DNA of 55,774 nucleotides from Planctomycetaceae bacterium (GTDB lineage: Bacteria; Planctomycetota; Planctomycetia; Pirellulales; Thermoguttaceae). The translations under genes and the position numbers were made by a program. The DNA lies in contig JAJFUI010000111.1 in the NCBI GenBank assembly GCA_021372555.1, forward strand, positions 1 through 55,774, written 5' to 3'. Below, one piece after another: positions 1 to 7,541 of the stretch. The notes under the pieces were generated by a model. That model was not told where the DNA came from. It saw nothing but the letters and a program-made list of their open reading frames with translations, and made no database searches. Each line of letters begins with the position of its first letter. Position 1 is the stretch's first letter.

Positions 1-164
1 AGCCAGCCCAAGCCAACTAACCGGCAATGTTTCCTCAAGCCGCAAGATCGTCACGACGAAATAATGGGGAAGGGGTGACTTGGCGGGCGAGGGCGGTCCA
101 GACGCAACGACTTCCTCCGCGTCGTTCTGCACAGCCCGCAGCCGCTTTCCGGACGAGATCAGGT

Positions 165-1037
165 ATGAACGGCAATTCCACCTCCGACATCCGCCGACCA
201 ACGAGCAGCGGCCCACTGGGGGCGATGACCGCGTGGATCGCCGATTTCGGCGGCGTGGTCATGGACTGGATCACCGGGCTAGGAAATGTCGCCGGCTTTT
301 CGCTCCGCACGTTTGGCTGGATGTGCGGTCACTTGCCGCGAAAAGGGACGGTGATGCCCTGTTTTTACCAGATCGGCGTGCTCAGCTTGCCCGTCGTGGC
401 GTTGACCGGCACGTTCATTGGAATGGTGCTGGTCGTGCAAAGCTACGTGCAGTTTCGCAACCTCCACATGGAGGCGAAGCTCGGGGCCGTCATCAATATG
501 TCGCTGGTTCGCGAGCTGGGGCCGGTGCTGGCCGCCACGATGCTTGCCGGCCGCGTCGGCAGCGCCATGGCCGCGGAGCTGGGCACCATGCGGGTCACCG
601 AGCAGATCGACGCCCTGGTGACGATGGGCGCTAATCCAATTCACTACTTGGTAGTGCCCCGCTTCCTCGGTTGCCTGCTGCTGATTCCGGCGCTGACGAT
701 CATGGCCGACTTCATGGGCGTGGCCGGCGCGCTATTCTACGCCGTCGAGTTGCTCGGCATCGACTATCACCACTACCTCCTAAACTCGCAGAATTTCGTC
801 GGCAACTTCGACCTCTTCGCAGGCGTGTTTAAAAGCCTCTTTTTCGGGGCCGCCATCGCACTGATCGCCTGCTATCGCGGATTCAATTGTGATCCCGGCG
901 CGGAAGGCGTGGGTCGAGCCGCCACCGCCGCGTTCGTTTACTCGTTCGTAGTCATCTTGCTGTTGGACTTGCTATTGGGAATCGCCCTGGACGGTCTTTA
1001 TTTCACCCTTTGGCCCGAGGCCCCGAAGCTCCTGTAA
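165..1037 (+). CDS. mlaE: MlaE-type ABC transporter permease
   Basis: Membrane permease of an Mla-type phospholipid transport system, working with the ATPase and MCE protein just downstream. The 290-residue product has the MlaE signature at about residues 116-165, including RELGPVLAATMLAGRVGSA, AAELGTM, EQIDAL and the YLVVPR end, followed by three or four hydrophobic helices. The ATG at 165 is preferred over the in-frame ATG at 27: the 46 extra residues would be basic and unlike the family, and a purine-rich GAGATCAGG lies just upstream. The N-terminal part is somewhat longer than in proteobacterial MlaE. First gene of an mlaE-mlaF-mlaD set on one strand. Nothing recognisable lies in bases 1-164. 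Confidence 0.9.
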   Translation: MNGNSTSDIRRPTSSGPLGAMTAWIADFGGVVMDWITGLGNVAGFSLRTFGWMCGHLPRKGTVMPCFYQIGVLSLPVVALTGTFIGMVLVVQSYVQFRNLHMEAKLGAVINMSLVRELGPVLAATMLAGRVGSAMAAELGTMRVTEQIDALVTMGANPIHYLVVPRFLGCLLLIPALTIMADFMGVAGALFYAVELLGIDYHHYLLNSQNFVGNFDLFAGVFKSLFFGAAIALIACYRGFNCDPGAEGVGRAATAAFVYSFVVILLLDLLLGIALDGLYFTLWPEAPKLL

Positions 1038-1071
1038 CCACCGCTTCCCGCGTTGTGTCTCTTGGAATCAA

Positions 1072-1908
1072 ATGGTCACTGCCGCAACACCTCACGACAC
1101 GTCCACGCCGCTGATTCACTTGGATCACGTGAGCATCCATTTTGGGCGGCAACAAGTGCTGCGCGACATCGACCTGACGATCGCCCGCGGGCAAACGCTA
1201 GCGGTCATCGGCGAGAGCGGGTGCGGCAAGACGGTGTTGCTGAAGACGATCATCGGGCTGTTGCGACCCAACCGCGGCGCCGTGTACTTCGATGGCCGCA
1301 ATCTGGCGAAGCTCAGCGAGCGCGAGGCCGCTCAGCAGCGTATTCGCTTCGGGTTTCTCTTCCAGCAGGCGGCGTTGTTCGATAGCATGACGGTCGCGCA
1401 GAACATCGCGTTCTCGCTGCGGCAACACACGAACAAGCCGCTGGATGAGGTTCGCGGCATTGTCTCCGCCCGGCTGGCCGAGGTTGGCCTTCCCGAGGAC
1501 ATCCTCGTGAAGAAGCCGGCGGAACTCTCGGGCGGTATGCGCAAGCGCGTCGGACTGGCCCGGGCGCTGGCGCTTGAGCCGGAAATCATGCTCTACGACG
1601 AGCCGACCACCGGCCTGGACCCGATCATGAGCGACGTCATCAACGAGTTGATCCTCGGCACGCGGCAACACCATCCAGTGACGAGCATCGTGGTGACGCA
1701 TGACATGCGGACGACGCAGAAAGTGGCCGAGCGCGTCGTGATGCTCTACCCGCTTTCGCGGCTCCAGCGCGACGAGCCGCAGATGATTTACGACGGCCCA
1801 GCCGCGTCGATCGAACAGACCGCCGACCCCAGGGTGTCGCAGTTTGTGCAAGGCGAGGCCGGCGAGCGTTTGATGGAAATGCGGCAGCAGAATGACTATG
1901 CAAAGTAG
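1072..1908 (+). CDS. mlaF: MlaF-type ABC transporter ATP-binding protein
   Basis: Cytoplasmic ATPase that energises the MlaE permease. The 278-residue protein shows all nucleotide-binding motifs in order: Walker A GESGCGKT at residues 47-54, a Q-loop region (FLFQQAALFDSM), the signature LSGGMRKRVGLARA from about residue 152, Walker B IMLYDEP with the catalytic Glu at about 177, and the H-loop VVTHDM. The LSGGM form of the signature and 'KRVGLARAL' are usual for MlaF and the organic-solvent-resistance ATPases. It starts 34 bases after mlaE ends, consistent with one transcript. Confidence 0.93.
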   Translation: MVTAATPHDTSTPLIHLDHVSIHFGRQQVLRDIDLTIARGQTLAVIGESGCGKTVLLKTIIGLLRPNRGAVYFDGRNLAKLSEREAAQQRIRFGFLFQQAALFDSMTVAQNIAFSLRQHTNKPLDEVRGIVSARLAEVGLPEDILVKKPAELSGGMRKRVGLARALALEPEIMLYDEPTTGLDPIMSDVINELILGTRQHHPVTSIVVTHDMRTTQKVAERVVMLYPLSRLQRDEPQMIYDGPAASIEQTADPRVSQFVQGEAGERLMEMRQQNDYAK

Positions 1909-1969
1909 GGGCTCCGTTTTGTCGGTGGCACGCCCTGAAACTGAGCGTGGTGCGTGTCGAAGGTGAATC

Positions 1970-3091
1970 ATGGACGAACGAGTACAGCAGTTCCGGGTCG
2001 GCGTCATGGTACTGGCCGTGCTCATCATCACGGCCATCCTCATGGTCATGTTCGGGAAGCTCCCGAGGATGATGGGCACTTACACGCTCTACGCTCGCTT
2101 CAACTACGCGGCTGGCATTGCCGACGGCACGCCGGTGCGCAAGAGCGGCGTGCTGATCGGGCGAGTGAGCAACGTCGAGCTGGCTGACCACCAGGAACAG
2201 GTCCTGGTGACGTTGAAGATCAACAAGAACATGGCCGTTTACCGCAACGAGGACTGCTACATCACGCGGGACTCGTTGGTTGCCGGGGACGCCGCGCTGT
2301 CGTTCATTCCCGACCCGGAGAAAAAAAGTCTTCGCGGGCAGCGAATTCCGGACGGCACCGAGTTGCAGGGCCGCGTTTCCGACGATCCAACGGGCCTCAA
2401 GCGGGCACTGCAGGGGCCCATCAATACGGTCGAGGAGACCGGCGAAGCCTTGAAACAGGCGAGCCTGCAACTGGGCAGTGCGGCCAAAAAGGTTGACGAA
2501 CTGCTCGATGCGGAGCGGAGCCGGATTCACGACGTTCTGGACAACGCCGCCGAGTCGCTTAAAGCGATGCGAACGGTGCTCGGCGATCGCGAAACGCAGC
2601 AGCGGCTCGGCGAGGCTATGAAGAAGCTGCCCGACACGCTCGACAACATGAACGAGACGTTCCATTCGGCGGACGCGAGCCTGAAGGCGTTCACGGCGCG
2701 TAGCGGCCCGGACCAGAGGACACCCGTCGAGCGAATGGTCACCACCATCGAGATGACCGAGCGGACCTTGCGGAAGTTCAGCGAGTCGAGCGATCCGAAC
2801 AAGCCGCCACCGGCCGATCAGATCGCCAGCGCGATGGAGAACATCAACGAGATCACTGGGCTAATGCGGCAGATCATGGCCCGCATCGACCGCGGCGATG
2901 GCTCGCTCGGGGCACTCCTCAACGACCGGCAGCTCTACGACCGGCTGAACCGTGCCGCGCGGAACGTCGAGCAGGTGACGCGTGACGTTAAGCCGATCAT
3001 CGAGGACGCGCGGGTGCTGTCCGATAAACTGAAACGTCACCCTGGCGTGATTCTCCGCGACGCGGTCAAGCCCGGCTCCACAATTCAGTGA
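1970..3091 (+). CDS. mlaD: MlaD-type MCE-domain lipid-binding protein
   Basis: Membrane-anchored periplasmic subunit of the Mla-type transporter that passes phospholipids between the membranes. The 373-residue product has one N-terminal transmembrane helix (about residues 11-30), then an MCE domain (about 38-115, with AGIADGTPVRKSGVLIGRV and a later SLVAGDAAL segment). A long helical, charged C-terminal part follows (about 140-370) with heptad-like Leu and Ala spacing. MlaD of Escherichia coli is about half this length; the long helical tail resembles longer MCE proteins that form a needle or tunnel, which is inference. It follows mlaF by 61 bases. Confidence 0.88.
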   Translation: MDERVQQFRVGVMVLAVLIITAILMVMFGKLPRMMGTYTLYARFNYAAGIADGTPVRKSGVLIGRVSNVELADHQEQVLVTLKINKNMAVYRNEDCYITRDSLVAGDAALSFIPDPEKKSLRGQRIPDGTELQGRVSDDPTGLKRALQGPINTVEETGEALKQASLQLGSAAKKVDELLDAERSRIHDVLDNAAESLKAMRTVLGDRETQQRLGEAMKKLPDTLDNMNETFHSADASLKAFTARSGPDQRTPVERMVTTIEMTERTLRKFSESSDPNKPPPADQIASAMENINEITGLMRQIMARIDRGDGSLGALLNDRQLYDRLNRAARNVEQVTRDVKPIIEDARVLSDKLKRHPGVILRDAVKPGSTIQ

Positions 3092-3159
3092 GTCGCGAGA
3101 GACGAGAATCCGGAGTGGAGAGCAGTTGCTCTCTCGGCTTTCCACGCTCCCCTCTCTGC

Positions 3160-3165
3160 TATAAT
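3160..3165 (+). promoter_or_regulatory. Extended -10 box immediately before the phosphoesterase start
   Basis: TATAAT preceded by TGC (an extended -10), ending 6 bp before the ATG at 3172. No Shine-Dalgarno is present, so initiation would fall at or next to the A of the start codon, giving a leaderless mRNA. No good -35 box is visible. Confidence 0.6.
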
Positions 3166-3171
3166 GATGGC

Positions 3172-3876
3172 ATGGGGAAGTGTTACTTTGTCTCGGACTT
3201 GCACCTGCTGGCAAATCGATCGGCCGCGCACCAGTATTTGGAACAACTGTCGCGGACGGCACAACACGCGGAGGTGTTCGTGCTGGGCGGGGATATCTTC
3301 GATTTCCCCTGGTCTGGCATGCCGATTCAGCGTGCGGTCGCACGGGCGGTCAACTGGCTTTTGCAACTGACGGCGTCTTGCCCACAGTGCCAGTTTCATC
3401 TGGTGCTCGGGAACCACGACTACCACCAGGTCTTCATTGACCGGCTGGTGCGGCTGGAGCGGCAGGTGCCCAATCTTTCGTGGCACCGCTACTACGTTCG
3501 GCTTGGCAACAGCGTGTTCCTGCACGGCGACGTGGCGAACCGACGGATGGACGCCCGCGGACTGGCCGAGGCCCGGGACCGTTGGCTGGACAAGCGACGA
3601 CGGGGGCCGTTTTTGAGCCGGCTCTACGACGTGGTGGTGCTCACGCGGTTGCACAAGCCAGTCGCGCATCTGGTCTTCACGAAGCGGACCGTGGTGCGAC
3701 GCGTGCTGAACTACTTGGAGAGCGTCGGGCAGGGCCACGGCGACGGGGTGCGCGACGTCTATTTTGGCCACACCCATCGGCGGCTTTCGAACTATCGTTA
3801 CCGCGGCCTGCAGTTCCACAACGGCGGCGCGCCGATCAAGGGGATGAAGTTCCGAATCGTGGAGGCGCGGCGGTAG
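3172..3876 (+). CDS. LpxH-like calcineurin-fold metallophosphoesterase
   Basis: A 234-residue calcineurin-like phosphoesterase, close in size and motif order to LpxH, the UDP-2,3-diacylglucosamine pyrophosphatase of lipid A synthesis. Metal-binding motifs are complete: SDLHL (D9, H11), GGDIFD (D41), GNHDY (N81, H82), HGD (H118) and GHTH near the C-terminus. The ATG at 3172 is chosen over the in-frame 3088 because the upstream codons show no family similarity and a strong -10 box lies just before 3172. It follows the mla genes, which fits an outer-membrane lipid role. Substrate is inferred; LpxH-like proteins in this phylum could act on other phosphoesters. Confidence 0.8.
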   Translation: MGKCYFVSDLHLLANRSAAHQYLEQLSRTAQHAEVFVLGGDIFDFPWSGMPIQRAVARAVNWLLQLTASCPQCQFHLVLGNHDYHQVFIDRLVRLERQVPNLSWHRYYVRLGNSVFLHGDVANRRMDARGLAEARDRWLDKRRRGPFLSRLYDVVVLTRLHKPVAHLVFTKRTVVRRVLNYLESVGQGHGDGVRDVYFGHTHRRLSNYRYRGLQFHNGGAPIKGMKFRIVEARR

Positions 3877-4209
3877 AATGGGGAGAGCGTTCCCACGCAG
3901 AGCATGGGAACGAGTGTGGCGTCAGCTTGCATCATCGGCGCTTGCTCGGTCACGAACGAAACCGGGCTGCCGGCGCGACTCGCGGCACAGGACGAATCGC
4001 CCTCACCCCCGGCCCCTCTCCCAAAGGGCGAGGGGACAAGGCTCGCGGCGTCGCGGACGGGGGCGGCAGTGCAACTACCGCCCCAACTTACAGTTTTGGC
4101 GCGCGGCGAGCCGCCATCACCCCCGGCCCCTCTCCCGCGGGCGGGCGAGGGGAGGAGAGGCGCGGCCCTCGCCCCAGCCGCAAGCGGGCGAGGGGAGAAG
4201 TTGGCGACA
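3877..4209. repeat. Repeat-filled spacer with several hairpins
   Basis: This 333-bp stretch between convergent genes has no credible gene. It holds an 8-bp hairpin at 3888-3912 (CGTTCCCA paired with TGGGAACG). It holds two copies of a C-rich and G-rich hairpin built on ACCCCCGGCCCCTCTCCC followed by a GAGGGG arm (4000-4037 and 4117-4156), and a degenerate third copy at about 4166-4197. A further element at 4061-4093 resembles the one at 18935-18990. They look like dispersed intergenic palindromes, and may also end transcription from both sides. Confidence 0.7.
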
Positions 4210-5985
4210 TCACGGCGAAATGGTCACCTTCAGCGGATTCGCCGCCGCGCCGTCACCGCGGACGATGATCACGTCCGCCTCCGTCGGCCCGGCGACCGCC
4301 ACTCGCGGCAGCGACAACCGTACGCCGAGGTCGTACCAGCCGAGAATCTCGGCGTCCATTTCCTGACCGTTAACGACGACCAGCGCTCTGCCCGGCTGCG
4401 GTCCGAAACCCTCGCCGGCCAGAGTCACTTCGCTGCCGGCCCGGGCCGCGACCGGATCGAGTTGGAACGCCGCGGGATCGACCGGCAGAATCTCGCTAGG
4501 GTTTAGCCGCGTGCCGTTGTTGGCCATCGTTGTCTCCGGCACCTCGCGGTTGGCGTCGACCAGCACGTGCAGCGTCGCAAACGGCGCGGGGTTTCCCTGC
4601 GCATCGCGGTTCATCGCATAAACATCGACCGGCAACCGAATGTCGACGCTCTGGATGGCGCCCGCCTCGATGGCGTTCACGCGCACGCCCGCCTGGGGCA
4701 GGTTCGGCGCGAGCCTGGCGTCATTGCTTGCGAACAGCATCACGTTAAAGGGTTGCGTGACTGGGCCGTTCCCGTTGTTTCGGAACCAAACTCGATAACG
4801 CGGGCCGGTCCTTTCCTCGGGATGCCCCGGGTCAACGAACCGTACCGCCACGAGTTGCAGATCCGCTTGTTGCGGCGCAAGCACCACGGGCCGCAGGTCG
4901 ACCCACGTCCCGCACGACACGACCGGCAGCGGCGTCCAGACCGGCGTCGCCCAATAAATCCAAGGCAAGGCCGCGGCATACACCACCGGCCGGCACCAGA
5001 TTGGCCGCGGATCCCACCACGGTCGAGCGCGGTAATACCAGGACCACTTCACCCAGGGATCCCACTTGGGGTACCAATGCACGCCGGCAAACCGTGATGG
5101 CCCATAGTAGCGGTACTGGAAGCTATGTTGGTGATACGCCGGGCTTACCACGCCTCGATAGACCGTTGTCGGCGGGCGGTGTTTTTCCAAGTCCAGCCGT
5201 CGCGCGACGTCCCCCTGCTGCCACAGCCGATATTGCTCCGTCAGCCGCAGCTTCTGGGCGTTCGGCCCACCGGCAATCCGGTTCACCTCCCCGCTCTTTA
5301 CTCGATCGACGAACCGAGGCTGCTTGATGTCGCGGGGCGGCATTCTATCCGGCACGCGGGTTGGGCCAACGACCGGCTTCCCGCGGTCTCGATCCAAGCG
5401 CTTTTTGGCGTCCTCGATCCGAGACCGATCGCCCGCAGGCGGCTGCCTCTTGTCGACCGACCCGCCGATCGGTTTTGGGGGAACCTTTTGATCCTGCCTC
5501 TTGTCAGCGTCTGGTTTTTTGCCAGCGCCCTTATCGACGTCGGGTTGTCGGCGCTTGTCCTTGTCCGGCCCGGCGTCACGACGAGTGCCACTGCCGGCCG
5601 GTCCCTCAGTCTGCTTTGGCACATCTCGCCCAGGCGCCTTCCCTGCGTCCGGAACGTCTCGCTTGGTGGGTGGCGGCTGCGGGCTGTCACGCTTGATGTT
5701 CTGGGGCGGATTTTGGGGCGCCTCGCGACGAATGTTCTGCGGTGGCGGCGGCGGGTTGTCACGCCTGGTCGCCGGCGCCGGCTGCGGATTGTCGCGTTTG
5801 ATGTTCTGTGGCGGCGGGGTATCGCGCCTCGTGTCCCGCGATTCTTTTTGCGCCACCCGATCCGGCTGCCGCGAATCTCTGCGGCTGCTGTCCGGCGGGG
5901 CGGCCGAAAGGGCGCCGGTCAGGACGCACCCGATGCCGAGGCCAACGCAAAAACGCCCAACAGTACTGAACCCTCGAATTCTCAT
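4210..5985 (-). CDS. Secreted Pro/Lys/Arg-rich protein with CARDB-like and TIG domains
   Basis: Predicted 591-residue exported protein of unknown function. After a signal peptide (hydrophobic core GVGLGIGCVLTGALSA, cleaved near AAP) comes a low-complexity stretch of about 200 residues with repeated RRDNP, NIKRD and QPPP units. Next is an unusual Trp/Tyr-rich segment (about residues 300-365, for example KWSWYYRARPWWDPRPIW). A CARDB-like beta domain (about 380-500, with FRNNGNGPV) and a C-terminal IPT/TIG-like domain (about 512-591, with GSEVTLAGEGFG) complete it. The ATG at 5985 has AGGAGAG upstream; the in-frame ATG at 6045 does not. A cell-surface or cell-wall-binding structural role is plausible but unproven. 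Confidence 0.75.
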   Translation of the reverse strand: MRIRGFSTVGRFCVGLGIGCVLTGALSAAPPDSSRRDSRQPDRVAQKESRDTRRDTPPPQNIKRDNPQPAPATRRDNPPPPPQNIRREAPQNPPQNIKRDSPQPPPTKRDVPDAGKAPGRDVPKQTEGPAGSGTRRDAGPDKDKRRQPDVDKGAGKKPDADKRQDQKVPPKPIGGSVDKRQPPAGDRSRIEDAKKRLDRDRGKPVVGPTRVPDRMPPRDIKQPRFVDRVKSGEVNRIAGGPNAQKLRLTEQYRLWQQGDVARRLDLEKHRPPTTVYRGVVSPAYHQHSFQYRYYGPSRFAGVHWYPKWDPWVKWSWYYRARPWWDPRPIWCRPVVYAAALPWIYWATPVWTPLPVVSCGTWVDLRPVVLAPQQADLQLVAVRFVDPGHPEERTGPRYRVWFRNNGNGPVTQPFNVMLFASNDARLAPNLPQAGVRVNAIEAGAIQSVDIRLPVDVYAMNRDAQGNPAPFATLHVLVDANREVPETTMANNGTRLNPSEILPVDPAAFQLDPVAARAGSEVTLAGEGFGPQPGRALVVVNGQEMDAEILGWYDLGVRLSLPRVAVAGPTEADVIIVRGDGAAANPLKVTISP

Positions 5986-6340
5986 GGCTGCTCTCCTGTC
6001 CTTGTATCGCGCCGATGGATAGACGCTGCACGGCTTGTGCCGCAACCAGATGCTCCTCGCTGCATCTTGCCGTCAGCTCGAATTTCGCTGAGTCAGACCT
6101 TGCAGCGTTGGCACTTTGATTCTTCCCATGTACCGAGGACGCGACAAGTGGATGTCGAAATGACGCCGCCGCGGGTCATTGTGACGACATGGCCATCGTC
6201 GGGCCGTCGTCGCGCCGCACACCTTCTCACACCGTCGCCGCGGCTTTATACTTAAGAAAGTACAGGAATGGAACGCCCAGAGGAACCGCCTCCCCAACGG
6301 TAGGGTAGAGGCGTCTTTCGGCAGAACAGACGGAAGTACA
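5986..6340. other. Divergent intergenic region, 355 bp
   Basis: It separates two divergent genes. For the plus-strand gene, TATACT at 6247-6252 is the best -10 candidate, with no good -35, which would leave a leader of about 80 bases. For the minus-strand gene the only clear signal is its AGGAGAG ribosome-binding site beside 5985. No gene was seen. Confidence 0.5.
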
Positions 6341-7390
6341 ATGACCGAGTCGAATTCCCCGAGCCATTGGGACGCGTTAGTCTCCCAGCTCGGCATCACG
6401 CCCTCCGAAGAAAAGCCACAGCCAGCCAGCCGCCCCGCGACGCCGCCGCCACCGGCCAAGAAACCCACCGCTCGTCGTCCCGCGAAGACAGCCCCCGCAG
6501 CCAGTTGGGACGCGATCGCAAGCGAGCTTGGCATAAGCCCAGCGCCCGAGGCGCCGCGGCCAGCATCCCGCCCGGCCGAGTCTCCGGCTCCGGCAATGGC
6601 GCAGCCCGAACCGCCGCGTTCCCGCCCAGTCGAGCCTCCGGCTCCGGCGACGACGCGGCCCGAATCGCCGCGTTCCCGCCCGGTCCTGGCCGAGAGCGCC
6701 ACCGAATCTCCCAATTTTTTCGAGGAGCCGTTCGACTTCGAGGAGCCGTTCGACGTCGTCGAACCCGGGGAAACATCCGCCACCGAGACGCCGGCGACGG
6801 AGCCGACCGAAAAGCGTCGCCGTCGTCGTCGCCGTCGTCGCCGCGGTGGCCGTGATTCCGAAGGACGGGAGACTCGCGAGCCGATGACTGGCCGATCGCC
6901 GACCGAAGAGCCGGGCGAGCCTGCCAGCACCGCTGTTGCCGAGCAGCCAGCCGAGGACTCGTCGTCCGCCCAGGAGGAGCCGATCCTCGCCGAGCGAGTC
7001 GAGGAGCCTGAGCGTGGTCGCCGCGAATCTCGCGGTCGCCGCCGCGGCCGCCGTTCGTCCGGTGATCGACGGGAGAAAGCCGCTTCCGGCAAGGATCGAC
7101 CTACGGCCGAATCACCGCCGGAGGAACCGCACGACGCCCTCGAAACCGCTGTGGTCGCTGGCGAGGGCGTCGAGGACGAGATGGGCGAAGAAGGGGATGG
7201 CGATCGTCCGGCCCGCGTCGGCTTCCGCGGAATTCCCACATGGGACGAAGCCGTCGGAATGCTCATTACCAAGAACATGGAAGCCCGGGCGAAACGCCCC
7301 GCTCCGCCACCGTCCAACGGCGGCCGCGGTGGGAGTAATCGCGGGCGCGGCGATAACCGCGGTCGTGGCCGTGGCGATCGCCGGTCATAA
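6341..7390 (+). CDS. Disordered RG-rich protein with repeated WDxxxxxLGI motifs
   Basis: A 349-residue protein, mostly disordered, of unknown function. Short conserved-looking segments break the low-complexity sequence: HWDALVSQLGI (residues 9-19), SWDAIASELGI (55-65) and IPTWDEAVGMLITKNM (298-313). Between them lie Pro/Ala-rich and acidic stretches (FEEPFDFEEPFD near 127), a run of about ten Arg near 159-168, and a C-terminal Arg-Gly tail (GGRGG, RGRGDNRGRGRG). RG-rich tails bind RNA in many proteins and Trp motifs often dock partners, so an RNA-linked scaffold is a reasonable guess. It lies 151 bases before mfd. Codon periodicity and GGAAG before the ATG support a real gene. Confidence 0.72.
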   Translation: MTESNSPSHWDALVSQLGITPSEEKPQPASRPATPPPPAKKPTARRPAKTAPAASWDAIASELGISPAPEAPRPASRPAESPAPAMAQPEPPRSRPVEPPAPATTRPESPRSRPVLAESATESPNFFEEPFDFEEPFDVVEPGETSATETPATEPTEKRRRRRRRRRRGGRDSEGRETREPMTGRSPTEEPGEPASTAVAEQPAEDSSSAQEEPILAERVEEPERGRRESRGRRRGRRSSGDRREKAASGKDRPTAESPPEEPHDALETAVVAGEGVEDEMGEEGDGDRPARVGFRGIPTWDEAVGMLITKNMEARAKRPAPPPSNGGRGGSNRGRGDNRGRGRGDRRS

Positions 7391-7523
7391 GCCCTCGTTG
7401 GCGAACGTTCATCGTTGGGTGGCCGCAGCCCTGGTGTTGGCCCGTTTGTCAGCCCAGGTCCGGTCCTAGGCCGTGTCCTTCTGAGCACCGCCTTCCGCGG
7501 TTCCATCGCGCCGGGCGTTCCAG

Positions 7524-7529
7524 TACAAT
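7524..7529 (+). promoter_or_regulatory. -10 box of mfd
   Basis: TACAAT lies 12 bp before the mfd ATG at 7542. A start about 7 bases downstream of the box would leave a leader of only about 5-6 bases. No matching -35 is visible. Confidence 0.5.
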
Positions 7530-7541
7530 GACTCTTGGACT

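Noticed and set aside
1-164. Upstream start of the MlaE frame at 27
   Set aside because: Forty-six basic residues before the family start, with no similarity. The ATG at 165 fits length and ribosome-binding site better.
5125-6255. Plus-strand open frames opposite the CARDB/TIG gene
   Set aside because: They read through the repeated Pro/Arg codons of the real gene and show no family similarity.
6073-7506. Minus-strand frame of 477 codons opposite the RG-rich protein
   Set aside because: It is a Ser/Arg/Pro-rich shadow that crosses the divergent promoter region. The plus-strand product has ordered motifs and a start with GGAAG.
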